64,000 nucleotides of DNA from Desulfosoma sp. (GTDB taxonomy: Bacteria; Desulfobacterota; Syntrophobacteria; Syntrophobacterales; DSM-9756), in the NCBI GenBank assembly GCA_037481875.1, contig JBBFKY010000001.1, positions 186,001 through 250,000 on the forward strand, read 5' to 3'. Positions 46,387-54,259 of this stretch are shown here, piece by piece (position 1 is the stretch's first letter; every line of letters begins with the position of its first letter). The position numbers were made by a program, and so were the translations under genes. Under the pieces are notes generated by a model, which made no database searches, was not told the origin of the DNA, and worked only from the letters and a program-made list of their open reading frames with translations.

Positions 46387-46418
46387 ACGTGGGGGCACGG
46401 CGCGCCGTGTCCCCACGT
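46387..46418. repeat. 32-bp near-perfect palindrome
   Basis: ACGTGGGGGCACGGCG (46387-46402) is followed without a loop by its reverse complement (46403-46418), with one mismatch. It lies about 150 bp upstream of pxpB. Nearby are the perfect palindrome TAGGGCCCTA (46461-46470) and a nested hairpin: GGCAGGT (46475) with ACCTGCC (46504) enclosing GATCCTAGGATC (46488-46499). Confidence 0.8.
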
Positions 46419-46564
46419 CATGACCTAGAATGGCTCATTTTCAATGGTCGGACAAGCTCCTAGGGCCCTAAGCCGGCAGGTTATCCTGATCCTAGGATCG
46501 AAGACCTGCCGCGCTGCGCATCGCGCTTATCTGGCATAACCCACAATGGATATCCAGAGGAAAA

Positions 46565-46576
46565 GAGAGCGCTCTC
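46565..46576. promoter_or_regulatory. Perfect 12-bp palindrome, possible activator site
   Basis: GAGAGCGCTCTC is centred about 37 bp upstream of the -35 box of the next promoter, a normal position for an activator. No regulator family is assigned. Confidence 0.4.
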
Positions 46577-46606
46577 AATGAACGAGCGAACCTTTCTTTT
46601 TTTGGC

Positions 46607-46635
46607 TTGACTTGGCATCAGCTCTTTGGGATAAA
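46607..46635 (+). promoter_or_regulatory. Sigma-70 promoter of the first OFA antiporter gene
   Basis: TTGACT (46607-46612), a 17-bp spacer and GATAAA (46630-46635). It implies a leader of about 590 nt before the ATG at 47234. Confidence 0.55.
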
Positions 46636-46642
46636 CTGCGAT

Positions 46643-47233
46643 CGATAAGTCCTGCGCCCTTCACGCATTTCCTATGAACACGGTGTTTCTTTCTCTTTCC
46701 TATTCGTGCGGTGACCCTCTATGTCAAGACTGCCTGTCTTCTCGGCACGGGCGAGGTCGGTTGTTTGCAGCAGGGCGAAATTGTCTCGGTTTAGAGAAAG
46801 GAGGTGGGATGATTTAAGGTGTGTGAACCCGCTCGAAAGAAGTGGGCCAGCGGCGGGTTCAAGAAGAGAGGAGTCTTTTTCTTTGCTGTTTTCACAATCA
46901 TTTTACTTCGTTCTGTGACAATTGGCGTGCAAAGTGGATACACTCCTTAACGCACGACGATGCGGCTGCGGCAGCGCCGATTTCAGCGGTGGAAATTCCT
47001 TTACGGAAAACGTTCGCACCCTGTTCCAGTGAATCAGCGTGTCGTGATGCCTTCCAATGTCCCTTCCCCTGTCATTTTCTCAGGACTCTCTAGGTTAGAT
47101 TCTCTTGCCGGACACAAGCTTTGTGTTGAGAGCCGGTTTCTTCGATGATGCCTTCATTGAAGAAAACAGGCCAGGATGGCCGAAATGGCCATAGAGTCGA
47201 AGTCCCTAAATAGGAAGGGAAGGAGGGAGAAAA
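46643..47233 (+). promoter_or_regulatory. Long structured 5' leader of the first OFA antiporter
   Basis: About 590 nt without a convincing gene. An AAAGGAGGT ribosome-binding site at 46797-46805 precedes only ATG-ATT-TAA. The last 130 nt carry three hairpins: ACACAA/TTGTGT (47112-47126), an 11-bp stem TTCTTCGATGA with TCATTGAAGAA (47138-47164), and ATGGCC/GGCCAT (47176-47192). A GGCCAGGATGGCC alternative to the last pairing is possible. No known riboswitch class was recognised. Confidence 0.45.
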
Positions 47234-48517
47234 ATGGCGGATAAAGTTCCAGGAAGAGCGTGGGTGGTCACGTTTGCAGGAACCGCCATTAACCTGTGTT
47301 TGGGTATCCTTTATGCCTGGAGTGTTTGGGCGAAGGAACTTATCAACGAGAAGATGGTCGGACAGCCGATGACCGGCCTCAACGAGGGCTGGTCTTATCT
47401 CAACAACGCTCAGGCATCCGTGCCGTTTTCCTTGTGCGTTATTATCTTTGCGCTTTTAATGATCCCCGGGGGGCGCATTCAGGATAAGTTCGGCCCAAAG
47501 GTTGGAGCCACCACAGGAGGTTTGTTCCTTGCGGCAGGATGCCTTTTGTCCGGGTATCTGAAATCTTACACAGGCCTCATTATTGGTTTCGGCGTCTTGG
47601 GCGGTATCGGCATGGGCATTGGTTATGCCGCTCCGACCCCGGCAGCTCTTAAATGGTTCGGTCCGCATAAGCGTGGCCTCATTGCAGGCTTGGTGGTAGG
47701 CGGCTACGGCGGCGCAGCCCTGTACGTATCTCCTTTGGCGGCCTACCTGATCAAATCGGGCGGTCTAACCTACAGCTTTTACTTTCTGGGCATTATGTTT
47801 GCGGCGGTTACCATCATTGCCGGTCAGCTTCTGGCCTGGCCCCCTCCCGGCTATGTGCCTCCGGCGCCTCCTGTGAAAGCCGGCCCGACCCCTAGCATCA
47901 CGAAAGTGGATTGGGTGGCAAGCGACATGGTGAAGACGTGGCAGTTCTATGCGCTGGTTTTCATGTTCATCGGCACGACTCAATCGGGTCTTCTCATCAT
48001 CGCCAATGCAGCGAAGATCCTTGCAGAAGCAGCCAAAGAAAGTCCGTTTTTTGCTGCTAACGCCTGGATTCTGGCTTCCTACGGTGGCCTTGTGAACGCC
48101 TTGGGACGTGTGGGAACAGGTCTGTATTCGGATAAAATTGGACGAGCCAATGCTTACACCGTCAACTGTCTTGTGTCCGCCTTGTGCCTTTTTGCGCTGC
48201 CCGCCATCGTCGCTTCGAAGAACCTGTTCTTCTTGTTCCTCGCTGTGGGAATCGCTTACTGGCAGTATGGCGGCGGGCTAGCTTTGATGCCGTCCTTTAC
48301 GGCGGACTTTTATGGTCCCAAGAACCTGGGCTTCAACTACGGTTTGGTGTTCATCGGGTGGGGTCTCGGGTTCTTTATGGCTCGGCTGGGCGGGACCATC
48401 AAAGACATTACCGGAAGCCTCAATTGGGCTTTCTATCTCTCCGGTCTTGTTTTGGTCATCGCCGTCATTGTGTGCCGGCTCACGAAACGTCCTATGGCCG
48501 TCGGTGAAACACACTAA
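47234..48517 (+). CDS. OFA-family major facilitator antiporter (oxalate/formate type), copy 1
   Basis: 427 residues, twelve transmembrane segments. The N-terminal NLCLGILYAWSVWAKEL, GGRIQDKFGPK in loop 2-3, [20 protein letters not shown] (conserved in this family) and GGYGGAALY are typical of OFA transporters. Conserved loop GRVGTGLYSDKIGR marks the second half. AAGGAGGG lies before the ATG. Substrate unknown: oxalate/formate, lactate or another monocarboxylate. It is clearly paralogous to the gene at 54674 along its entire length. Confidence 0.85.
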   Translation: MADKVPGRAWVVTFAGTAINLCLGILYAWSVWAKELINEKMVGQPMTGLNEGWSYLNNAQASVPFSLCVIIFALLMIPGGRIQDKFGPKVGATTGGLFLAAGCLLSGYLKSYTGLIIGFGVLGGIGMGIGYAAPTPAALKWFGPHKRGLIAGLVVGGYGGAALYVSPLAAYLIKSGGLTYSFYFLGIMFAAVTIIAGQLLAWPPPGYVPPAPPVKAGPTPSITKVDWVASDMVKTWQFYALVFMFIGTTQSGLLIIANAAKILAEAAKESPFFAANAWILASYGGLVNALGRVGTGLYSDKIGRANAYTVNCLVSALCLFALPAIVASKNLFFLFLAVGIAYWQYGGGLALMPSFTADFYGPKNLGFNYGLVFIGWGLGFFMARLGGTIKDITGSLNWAFYLSGLVLVIAVIVCRLTKRPMAVGETH

Positions 48518-48524
48518 TGTGAAC

Positions 48525-48573
48525 CAGGGAACCTCGTGGAAACGGTCGCACGGGGTCCCTGAGAAAAGTTTTT
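48525..48573 (+). terminator. Probable terminator directly after OFA copy 1
   Basis: CAGGGAACCTCGTG (48525-48538) pairs with CACGGGGTCCCTG (48549-48561) with one bulge, followed by AGAAAAG and TTTTT at 48569-48573. It begins 8 bp after the stop codon. Confidence 0.55.
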
Positions 48574-48626
48574 AAGAAGGGAAAATGTGCATGGAAGGCC
48601 GCGGGTGCTGGGCGCTCTGGCCTTAG

Positions 48627-48662
48627 GGAAGGCAGGAAGCAGACTTCCTGCCTTCCTGTTTC
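48627..48662 (+). terminator. Rho-independent terminator between OFA copy 1 and the S2P-like gene
   Basis: GGAAGGCAGGAAG (48627-48639) pairs perfectly with CTTCCTGCCTTCC (48644-48656), with a 4-nt loop and then TGTTTC. A 13-bp perfect stem. Confidence 0.75.
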
Positions 48663-48689
48663 TGAGGTATTGAGGAGGTATGATGGCCC

Positions 48690-49343
48690 ATGGAAGTGCG
48701 TCCGCTTTTTCCCATTCCCTTTTTTCTCCATCCTGACCTTGTGGCTTTGGATGATGCCATCGCTTTCAGTGTCGCTGTTTTAGTGGCCGTATTGGTCAAC
48801 GCAGAAGGGCAGGCGGTTGCGGCAACCCTTCTTGGAGACAAACGCCCCGGGGCCAAGGATCGTCTTCATTTCAACGCCTTTTTGCATTTGGACCTTTTGG
48901 GCACCCTGTCTTTTTTGGCTACAGGCATGGGCTGGGCCAAAACTGTGTCCGTGGACACAAGCAAATTCAAATATCCTGATCTTTATCTTGTGATGACTCG
49001 AGCGGCCGGCCCCTTTGCCAATTTTCTTATGGCGAACATCGCCGGCAGTTTGGCCTGGCTTCTCAAAAGCATTTCCTTGGATCCCCGAGTGTTTCTCATG
49101 GTCGTGGCAGTCAATTTGACCGTGACGGTGTACCATCTCGTGCCGCTTCTGCCCATGGCGGCCGGTACCTTGGTTTCCGTCACTCTCATCCCAAAGGCTT
49201 CACGCCTGCAACAATCTTACCAGCAGCTGGGGCCTTACATTCTTTTGTTCGTCCTTGTTATGGATCGGCTACTCCACGGGGAAGTTGTGGGAAAGTTTCT
49301 GGCTCCTTTCGTCCGCGACCTTTTCACCCTTTTGACAACGTGA
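48690..49343 (+). CDS. Site-2 protease (M50)-like membrane protein lacking catalytic residues
   Basis: 217 residues, about five or six transmembrane segments. Its arrangement follows the short S2P proteases: first catalytic helix, LLGDKRPGAKDRLHFNAFLHLDLLGTL (key: NAFLHLDLLGT), GMGWAKTVSVDTSKF, RAAGPFANFLMA, and VYHLVPLLPMAAGT in the position of NxxPxxxLDG. The zinc motif HExxH is replaced by NAEGQ, and the second-site Asp-Gly by Ala-Gly, so it cannot bind zinc in the usual way. The ATG has AGGAGG at a spacing of 11. Probably a pseudoprotease or scaffold. Confidence 0.7.
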   Translation: MEVRPLFPIPFFLHPDLVALDDAIAFSVAVLVAVLVNAEGQAVAATLLGDKRPGAKDRLHFNAFLHLDLLGTLSFLATGMGWAKTVSVDTSKFKYPDLYLVMTRAAGPFANFLMANIAGSLAWLLKSISLDPRVFLMVVAVNLTVTVYHLVPLLPMAAGTLVSVTLIPKASRLQQSYQQLGPYILLFVLVMDRLLHGEVVGKFLAPFVRDLFTLLTT

Positions 49344-49544
49344 TCCCCCTGTTCAATAAAGCGTCTCATGAAGGCCGGTCGGAGATTGCCTCTTGCCTCC
49401 TGAAAACGATACCGGTATGGTCCAGCGCCGTGCCCTATGCCTTCAAGACGAACGCCTTGGGACGAAAGCTTTTCTTTGCCAGGAAAGTCGTCTGCGCGTA
49501 AAAAGGGCGCTGCCTGAGCAACAGAGACAAGAAGGAACGGGTTC

Positions 49545-50249
49545 ATGCTGGGGACGACGCTCAATGTGACCACGGTGATTGCCGGCGGCCTGATTGGCAG
49601 CATGCTTGGAGCTCGCTTACCGGAAAAAACACGGCATACCGTCATGAACGGGCTTGGCCTGGTCACCGTGGTTGTGGGAATTCAGATGGCTTTGCAGACG
49701 CAGAACATTTTGATTGTTCTAGGAGGTGTCTTGCTGGGCGGTCTCTTGGGGGAAGGGCTTCGTCTTCAAAACGGCTTGGAAAAGCTCGGGGGATTCCTGC
49801 AGAATATTTTCAAGTCCAAGTCTTCATCATCCTTGAGTGAAGGTTTTGTCACGGCAAGCCTGGTCTTTTGTGTGGGCCCTATGGCTATTCTCGGATCCAT
49901 TCAGGATGGCCTCGGCGGCGATTTCAGGCTTTTGGCTGTCAAATCCATGCTGGATGGGTTCGCAGCCATGGCTTTTTCAGCCACTCTAGGCTGGGGTGTC
50001 ATCTTGTCGGCTGGCAGCGTGTTTACTTTTCAAGGCTCCATAACCCTCATGGCCTCGGTTTTGGATCGTCTGCTGTCTACGAACATGATCACGGAGATGT
50101 CTGCGACCGGTGGGTTGCTCATCATGGCCATCGGATTGAAGCTCCTGGGCATCAAGGATGTTCGAGTGGCCAATTTTCTTCCGGCATTGGCCGTGGCGCC
50201 GGCTATTGTTTCCCTCATACCCTGGATCAAGTCGTGGTGGCCGATTTGA
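49545..50249 (+). CDS. DUF554 family membrane protein
   Basis: 234 residues with about seven hydrophobic segments. MLGTTLNVTTVIAGGLIGSMLGARLPE at the N-terminus (key: LNVTTVIAGGLIGS) and FVTASLVFCVGPMAILGSIQDG are typical of DUF554 proteins. Their function is unknown. About 200 bp upstream has no gene. The stop lies 52 bp before thrC. A possible Shine-Dalgarno (AAGGAACGG) precedes the ATG. Confidence 0.8.
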   Translation: MLGTTLNVTTVIAGGLIGSMLGARLPEKTRHTVMNGLGLVTVVVGIQMALQTQNILIVLGGVLLGGLLGEGLRLQNGLEKLGGFLQNIFKSKSSSSLSEGFVTASLVFCVGPMAILGSIQDGLGGDFRLLAVKSMLDGFAAMAFSATLGWGVILSAGSVFTFQGSITLMASVLDRLLSTNMITEMSATGGLLIMAIGLKLLGIKDVRVANFLPALAVAPAIVSLIPWIKSWWPI

Positions 50250-50301
50250 TGTGCTAAAGGCAGCCGAAGAACACGGTCTTGCAGGACAAGGAGCAGGAGG
50301 C

Positions 50302-51807
50302 ATGAAGATTTTGGATTTTCCCGATACCATTCGAGATCTTATTGTTCCAAAGGTCTCCGGAACCTACGTGTACCGATGCCTGGCATGTCAGGCGACATTT
50401 GACGTAGGTCGGCTGCTTTACACCTGTCCGGAGTGCCGAAGTGTCTTGATGATTGAAGACGAGGATTGGGATCGCCTTAAACAAACCCCCGGACCTCAGT
50501 GGCGGCGCATCTTTGATTATCGGGCCATGCTCAATGAGCCGTCCCTAAAAGGCATCTACCGATTCCATGAGCTTTTGGGCTCCATTTTACCCCTTGAGGC
50601 GGTGATTTACTTGGGTGAAGGACACACGCCTGTGGTTCAGGCCAACGGACGCATGCGGGACTGGGCTGGCCGACCTTTCTTTTTCAAAAATGACGGGCAA
50701 AATCCCAGCGCTTCCTTCAAGGACCGCGGTATGGCCAGTGCCTTCAGTTATTTGCAGTATCTTATGAAAACCCGAGGGATGCGAAACGTCTTGGCCGTGT
50801 GCGCTTCCACCGGGGACACTTCCGCAGCCGCCGCGCTGTACGCTTCCTATTTCGTGGAAGGCGTACGTTCCGCGGTGCTTTTGCCTCACGGTAAGGTCAC
50901 TCCCCAGCAACTGGGTCAGCCCTTGGGGAGCGGCGCCCGTGTCATCGAAATCCCAGGCGTTTTTGATGACTGCATGAAGATCGTCGAATACCTTTCGGAA
51001 CGTTACCCGGTGGCTTTGATGAATTCCAAAAATGCTTGGCGCATTTTAGGGCAGGAATCCTACAGTTACGAGATCGCTCAGGCGTTTGACTACGACGTGG
51101 AACGTCTCGTGGTCGTGGTTCCCATCGGTAATGCGGGAAACATTACGGCGGTCATGGCTGGTTTCCTGAAACTATACGATCTGGGCATTATTCCAGCCCT
51201 TCCGAGGATTCTTGGAGTCCAGTCTGAACATGCCAACCCTGTGTATCTGTACTACGAGCAGGCGGACCCTCAAAAGCGCGTTTTTAGGCCTGTAACGGTT
51301 AAGCCGAGCGTGGCTCAGGCGGCCATGATCGGTAATCCCGTGTCCATGCCTCGAGTCATTCGGCTGGTGGAGCAATTCCGGAATGTTGCCGGTGGAGATG
51401 CGGTCCAGGTCGTTCAGGTGAGCGAACAAGAAATCATGGATGCCATGCTTTTGGCGAATCGAAACGGTCATATCGCCTGTACGCAGGGTGGAGAATGCCT
51501 GGCGGGATTTCACCGAGCCGTGGAACAAGGGCGTGTGCCGAAAGGTTTTGTGGGGGTGTTGGATGCAACGGCTCATGCTTTGAAGTTTGCAGGATTCCAG
51601 GAAAAATATTTCGAAGACCGCTTCGAACCGGAATTTCACGTGGTGCCCAAAGAATCCTTACGGAATCGGCCGGTTCTTGTGACCCCAGGGCCGGGCGTGC
51701 CGTGTCCCGAGCCGGGCAAGTCCATGAGTCCCAAAGATTTTCAGTCCTTTGTGGCCTCGACGGCTCAGGCCGTAGCGGCTCTTCTTGGCTTAAGCCAAGA
51801 TACCTAG
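50302..51807 (+). CDS. thrC: Threonine synthase
   Basis: About 501 residues from the ATG at 50302 (MKILDFPDTIRDL), with AAGGAG at a spacing of 8; the longer frame begins inside the DUF554 gene. An N-terminal zinc-ribbon (CLACQATFDVGRLLYTCPEC) precedes the PLP domain. The lysine that binds PLP is in NPSASFKDRGM, and phosphate-loop GNAGN is in PIGNAGNITAV. It converts O-phosphohomoserine to threonine. ASTGDTSAAAA, QGGECLAG and ATAHALKF also match the family. Confidence 0.92.
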   Translation: MKILDFPDTIRDLIVPKVSGTYVYRCLACQATFDVGRLLYTCPECRSVLMIEDEDWDRLKQTPGPQWRRIFDYRAMLNEPSLKGIYRFHELLGSILPLEAVIYLGEGHTPVVQANGRMRDWAGRPFFFKNDGQNPSASFKDRGMASAFSYLQYLMKTRGMRNVLAVCASTGDTSAAAALYASYFVEGVRSAVLLPHGKVTPQQLGQPLGSGARVIEIPGVFDDCMKIVEYLSERYPVALMNSKNAWRILGQESYSYEIAQAFDYDVERLVVVVPIGNAGNITAVMAGFLKLYDLGIIPALPRILGVQSEHANPVYLYYEQADPQKRVFRPVTVKPSVAQAAMIGNPVSMPRVIRLVEQFRNVAGGDAVQVVQVSEQEIMDAMLLANRNGHIACTQGGECLAGFHRAVEQGRVPKGFVGVLDATAHALKFAGFQEKYFEDRFEPEFHVVPKESLRNRPVLVTPGPGVPCPEPGKSMSPKDFQSFVASTAQAVAALLGLSQDT

Positions 51808-51835
51808 CCGGAGACAAGGAAGGAGGGAAGGGACA

Positions 51836-52465
51836 ATGTCGAGCGCCGGGAAAGAAACCTGTCACGCCGCTCCGAACCTTGGAGTATCCGGATTGGTGAA
51901 ATCTCGTGCTGAAGGTATCCTTTCCTATAAGGGAATTTTTCCCACGTTGGGACAGGACGTCTTTATCGCTCCAGGAGCGTGGGTGATCGGGGATGTGCAT
52001 GTTGGGGATCGGACCAGTATCTGGTTCAACACGGTCGTGCGTGGAGATGTGAATTTCATTCGCATCGGGTGTGACACCAACATTCAAGACAACGTCACCT
52101 TGCATGTGACGGGAAAAAAGTTTCCCTTGTTCATTGGGGATCGCGTGACAGTAGGACATCAGGCCGTGGTCCATGGCTGTGTTGTGGAAGACGAGTGTCT
52201 TATCGGCATGGGCGCTATCGTTTTAGATGGGGCTCGCATCGGCAAAGGATCCATCGTGGCGGCTGGTGCCGTAGTCAGCCCGGGGACAGAGGTGCCGCCG
52301 GGAAGCGTGGTCATGGGAATTCCCGCCGAGGTCAAAAAAACACTCACGGAAGAAGAAAAGGAGAGAATTCGGGAAACGGCCGCCCATTATGTGAAATTGG
52401 CTCGGCGTTACATGGAGGACGAGGGGTTATCCAAGGAACGGCCGATCAAGGGTTTTTTGGGATAA
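51836..52465 (+). CDS. Gamma-type carbonic anhydrase family protein
   Basis: 209 residues with a left-handed beta-helix of hexapeptide repeats. RTSIWFNTVVRGDVNFIRIG, TNIQDNVTLHV, VTVGHQAVVHGCVVEDECLIGMGA carry the conserved Arg, Asp and three zinc-binding His (HV, GH, VHG). The first 25 residues are an extension not seen in the shortest members. It may hydrate CO2 or be an acyltransferase-like relative (PaaY/YrdA group). Its last 39 bp overlap the convergent gene at 52427. Confidence 0.82.
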   Translation: MSSAGKETCHAAPNLGVSGLVKSRAEGILSYKGIFPTLGQDVFIAPGAWVIGDVHVGDRTSIWFNTVVRGDVNFIRIGCDTNIQDNVTLHVTGKKFPLFIGDRVTVGHQAVVHGCVVEDECLIGMGAIVLDGARIGKGSIVAAGAVVSPGTEVPPGSVVMGIPAEVKKTLTEEEKERIRETAAHYVKLARRYMEDEGLSKERPIKGFLG

Positions 52466-53290
52466 AGCTTCCTCGAGAGCTTTCGCCGCTTGATTCAGGT
52501 CGTCTTCGATCAAGAGTTCCGCATGCCTAAGTTGTTCTACGGATCGAAATTCGGACCCAAGAGCCAAAAAAATGCGGTGATAGGACGACGGCTTGACACC
52601 CCAGAGCTCATAAGGGATGTGTATCTCCTCGTAGTGATCCCCTATAAAAAGATACTTTCCGAACCAGTCGAAACCATCTCTGCGATAGGGCCAATGGAGC
52701 TTCCATCGCCAAAGCTTCCCTATGGCTGCTTGCACTGGCCGAGAAGCCAGCCAAGAAGGTTGAACCGCCTGACCCAGTCGGTCCGAAAGAGCCTGATAGA
52801 TTCCTTTGACCAGGTCGATATCTGTGATCACAAGCCCATAAAGGTACCAGTCTTGGGTGGTTTTCACCACAAAGGCCTGTTCCTCCAGAGTCAGGTACCG
52901 GTAGCTTGGGCAGAAATGGCCATCGCAGAGTTCCGCGCCGTAGAAAGAACACTGCCGAAGATCCTTGCCGTTGTGGAGCAACGGATGAAGAAGGCATCCG
53001 ACGCGCCGAGAAGCCGCATCCAAAAAGCCCACGAATTCACAGTTGAAAATGGTCTCAAACCTCTTGACGCTTCCATTGTTCCGGCTTCGCCAGTTTCGGC
53101 TGTGGAAGTGCAGCGCCTTTGGTGATAACTCGGGCATCTCGTGCTTTATGAAAGAGCTGTTACGCTGCAGCCTGCGGCTCACGGCTTGACGCGTGTTGTC
53201 CTTGAAATTGTAAATGCCGCAGCAGGCGGCACAGGATTTTTGAGGGTCGGGCTGGCACAAATGGATAGGAAAGCTGCAGGCCGACTTCAT
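52427..53290 (-). CDS. Uncharacterised protein with an N-terminal CxxCC cysteine cluster
   Basis: About 287 residues from the ATG at 53290 (MKSACSFPIHLCQ). PDPQKSCAACCGIYNF gives a CxxCC motif like YkgJ-type metal-binding proteins, and more Cys follow in FYGAELCDGHFCPSYRYL. The remainder is rich in Trp, Tyr and charged residues (WLASRPVQAAIGKLWRWKLH, DWFGKYLFIGDHYEEIHIP). No family is assigned beyond the cysteine cluster. Its 3' end overlaps the gamma-carbonic anhydrase gene by 39 bp, tail to tail. It begins 8 bp after the small wHTH-like gene and is probably co-transcribed. Confidence 0.6.
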   Translation of the reverse strand: MKSACSFPIHLCQPDPQKSCAACCGIYNFKDNTRQAVSRRLQRNSSFIKHEMPELSPKALHFHSRNWRSRNNGSVKRFETIFNCEFVGFLDAASRRVGCLLHPLLHNGKDLRQCSFYGAELCDGHFCPSYRYLTLEEQAFVVKTTQDWYLYGLVITDIDLVKGIYQALSDRLGQAVQPSWLASRPVQAAIGKLWRWKLHWPYRRDGFDWFGKYLFIGDHYEEIHIPYELWGVKPSSYHRIFLALGSEFRSVEQLRHAELLIEDDLNQAAKALEEALSQKTLDRPFLG

Positions 53291-53297
53291 GAAACCG

Positions 53298-53564
53298 TCA
53301 AGACCCTCGAAGCCACTGATGGGAAGGCTGAATCCAAAAGCGTCCGGATGATTGGCCCTTGGATTCGATGCGAATGACCTTTCGATGTTCCAATTCCTCG
53401 GCGGCTTTCCACAAAGCCTCTTCCGAAGCGGTCCACTGGTGGCGAACGAGCTCGAAACCGGGCTCTCGGCCCTCATCCTCCAGGGCGCAAATCAAAATGT
53501 AGAGAGATACAGCATGCACACTCACTCCTAGATCAAACACAGCACGATCCATCAACATGATCAT
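53298..53564 (-). CDS. Small winged-helix-like protein, uncharacterised
   Basis: 88 residues beginning MIMLMDRAVFDLGVSVHAVS. The pattern VSLYILICALEDEG - WTASEEALWKAAEELEHRKVIR - GRFWIQP looks like a compact winged helix as found in DnaD or replication-initiator proteins (helix, helix, recognition helix, wing). AAAGGA precedes the ATG closely; Met3 or Met5 may be the real start. Probable transcriptional or DNA-binding role, inferred only from secondary structure. It precedes the Cys-cluster gene by 8 bp. Confidence 0.5.
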   Translation of the reverse strand: MIMLMDRAVFDLGVSVHAVSLYILICALEDEGREPGFELVRHQWTASEEALWKAAEELEHRKVIRIESKGQSSGRFWIQPSHQWLRGS

Positions 53565-53733
53565 CTTTCCTTTGCATGGCCTAGAAGAGCAAAACCGGGT
53601 CTAGTGCGACCCAAAACTAACAGCCATCTTCAAAGGCGTCAATGCGGCTTTCAATGAAAGTGCTCGTTGCCTCACAGTTCCTGGGCATGATAGGAAGATC
53701 TTCGAATATGTTCCTTCAGGAAAGGATGAGACC

Positions 53734-54156
53734 ATGGAAAAGCAGTCTCGCATGAATCTTGAAGGCTGGAAGGCTTATCTGGAACAGTGCTGGGATGCCG
53801 TGCCCAAGGTGTTTCGATCGGAAAAATCCCTTCGCCGCACCCTGCAGTGTGCGCTTTATGCCAAGCTGTCTGCAGACGGTCTTCTGGTGGTCGCGGATTA
53901 CTTGCCTCCTCGAGCGGACCGCCCGGTGGATCTCATCGTTTTGAATGGAACGCCACCGGTTGTTGCTTGTGCTGTCTGTTTCGACGATGTGGTGACCCTT
54001 TATGCCGTCAAAAGCCTCAGTTCCTTTGAAGCCGGGGAGAAGGTCATATTCACCACGGGGCCGATCAAGAAAAAAGTGGAAGAAAGCCGCTTTTTCCTAA
54101 AACCAGGCATTCAGCACGTGCATCTGGAATGGGGCAATCCGGATTCAAAGAGGTAA
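53734..54156 (+). CDS. Hypothetical protein of 140 residues
   Basis: Starts MEKQSRMNLEGWKAYLEQC, with AGGAAAGGATGAG upstream of the ATG. The central region LLVVADYLPPRADRPVDLIVLN - PPVVACAVCFDDVV - LYAVKSLSSFEAGEKVIFTTG could be read as a small alpha/beta fold, reminiscent of restriction-like folds (Asp...Lys), but no catalytic set is complete. No signal or membrane segment. Not recognised. Followed by the 517-bp leader region of the second OFA antiporter. Confidence 0.55.
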   Translation: MEKQSRMNLEGWKAYLEQCWDAVPKVFRSEKSLRRTLQCALYAKLSADGLLVVADYLPPRADRPVDLIVLNGTPPVVACAVCFDDVVTLYAVKSLSSFEAGEKVIFTTGPIKKKVEESRFFLKPGIQHVHLEWGNPDSKR

Positions 54157-54191
54157 CCGACGAGCCTGAAGCACGTCAGAGTTTTGTGCAT

Positions 54192-54201
54192 TTGTTAACA
54201 A
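54192..54201. promoter_or_regulatory. Perfect 10-bp palindrome upstream of the second OFA promoter
   Basis: TTGTTAACAA is centred about 27 bp before the -35 box. Position fits a regulator site; identity unknown. Confidence 0.3.
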
Positions 54202-54223
54202 TCTAAAAATAAAGACTTTTTTC

Positions 54224-54252
54224 TTGACCTGGTCCGTTGGAACGTGAAGAAT
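54224..54252 (+). promoter_or_regulatory. Sigma-70 promoter of the second OFA antiporter gene
   Basis: TTGACC (54224-54229), 17-bp spacer, AAGAAT (54247-54252; 4 of 6). It lies just downstream of an A/T-rich stretch and implies a leader of about 415 nt. Confidence 0.5.
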
Positions 54253-54259
54253 GAAGAGA

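Noticed and set aside
46721-47148. Short plus-strand frames in the first OFA leader
   Set aside because: None has a good ribosome-binding site with a sensible start, codon pattern or recognisable sequence; the stretch fits a non-coding leader better.
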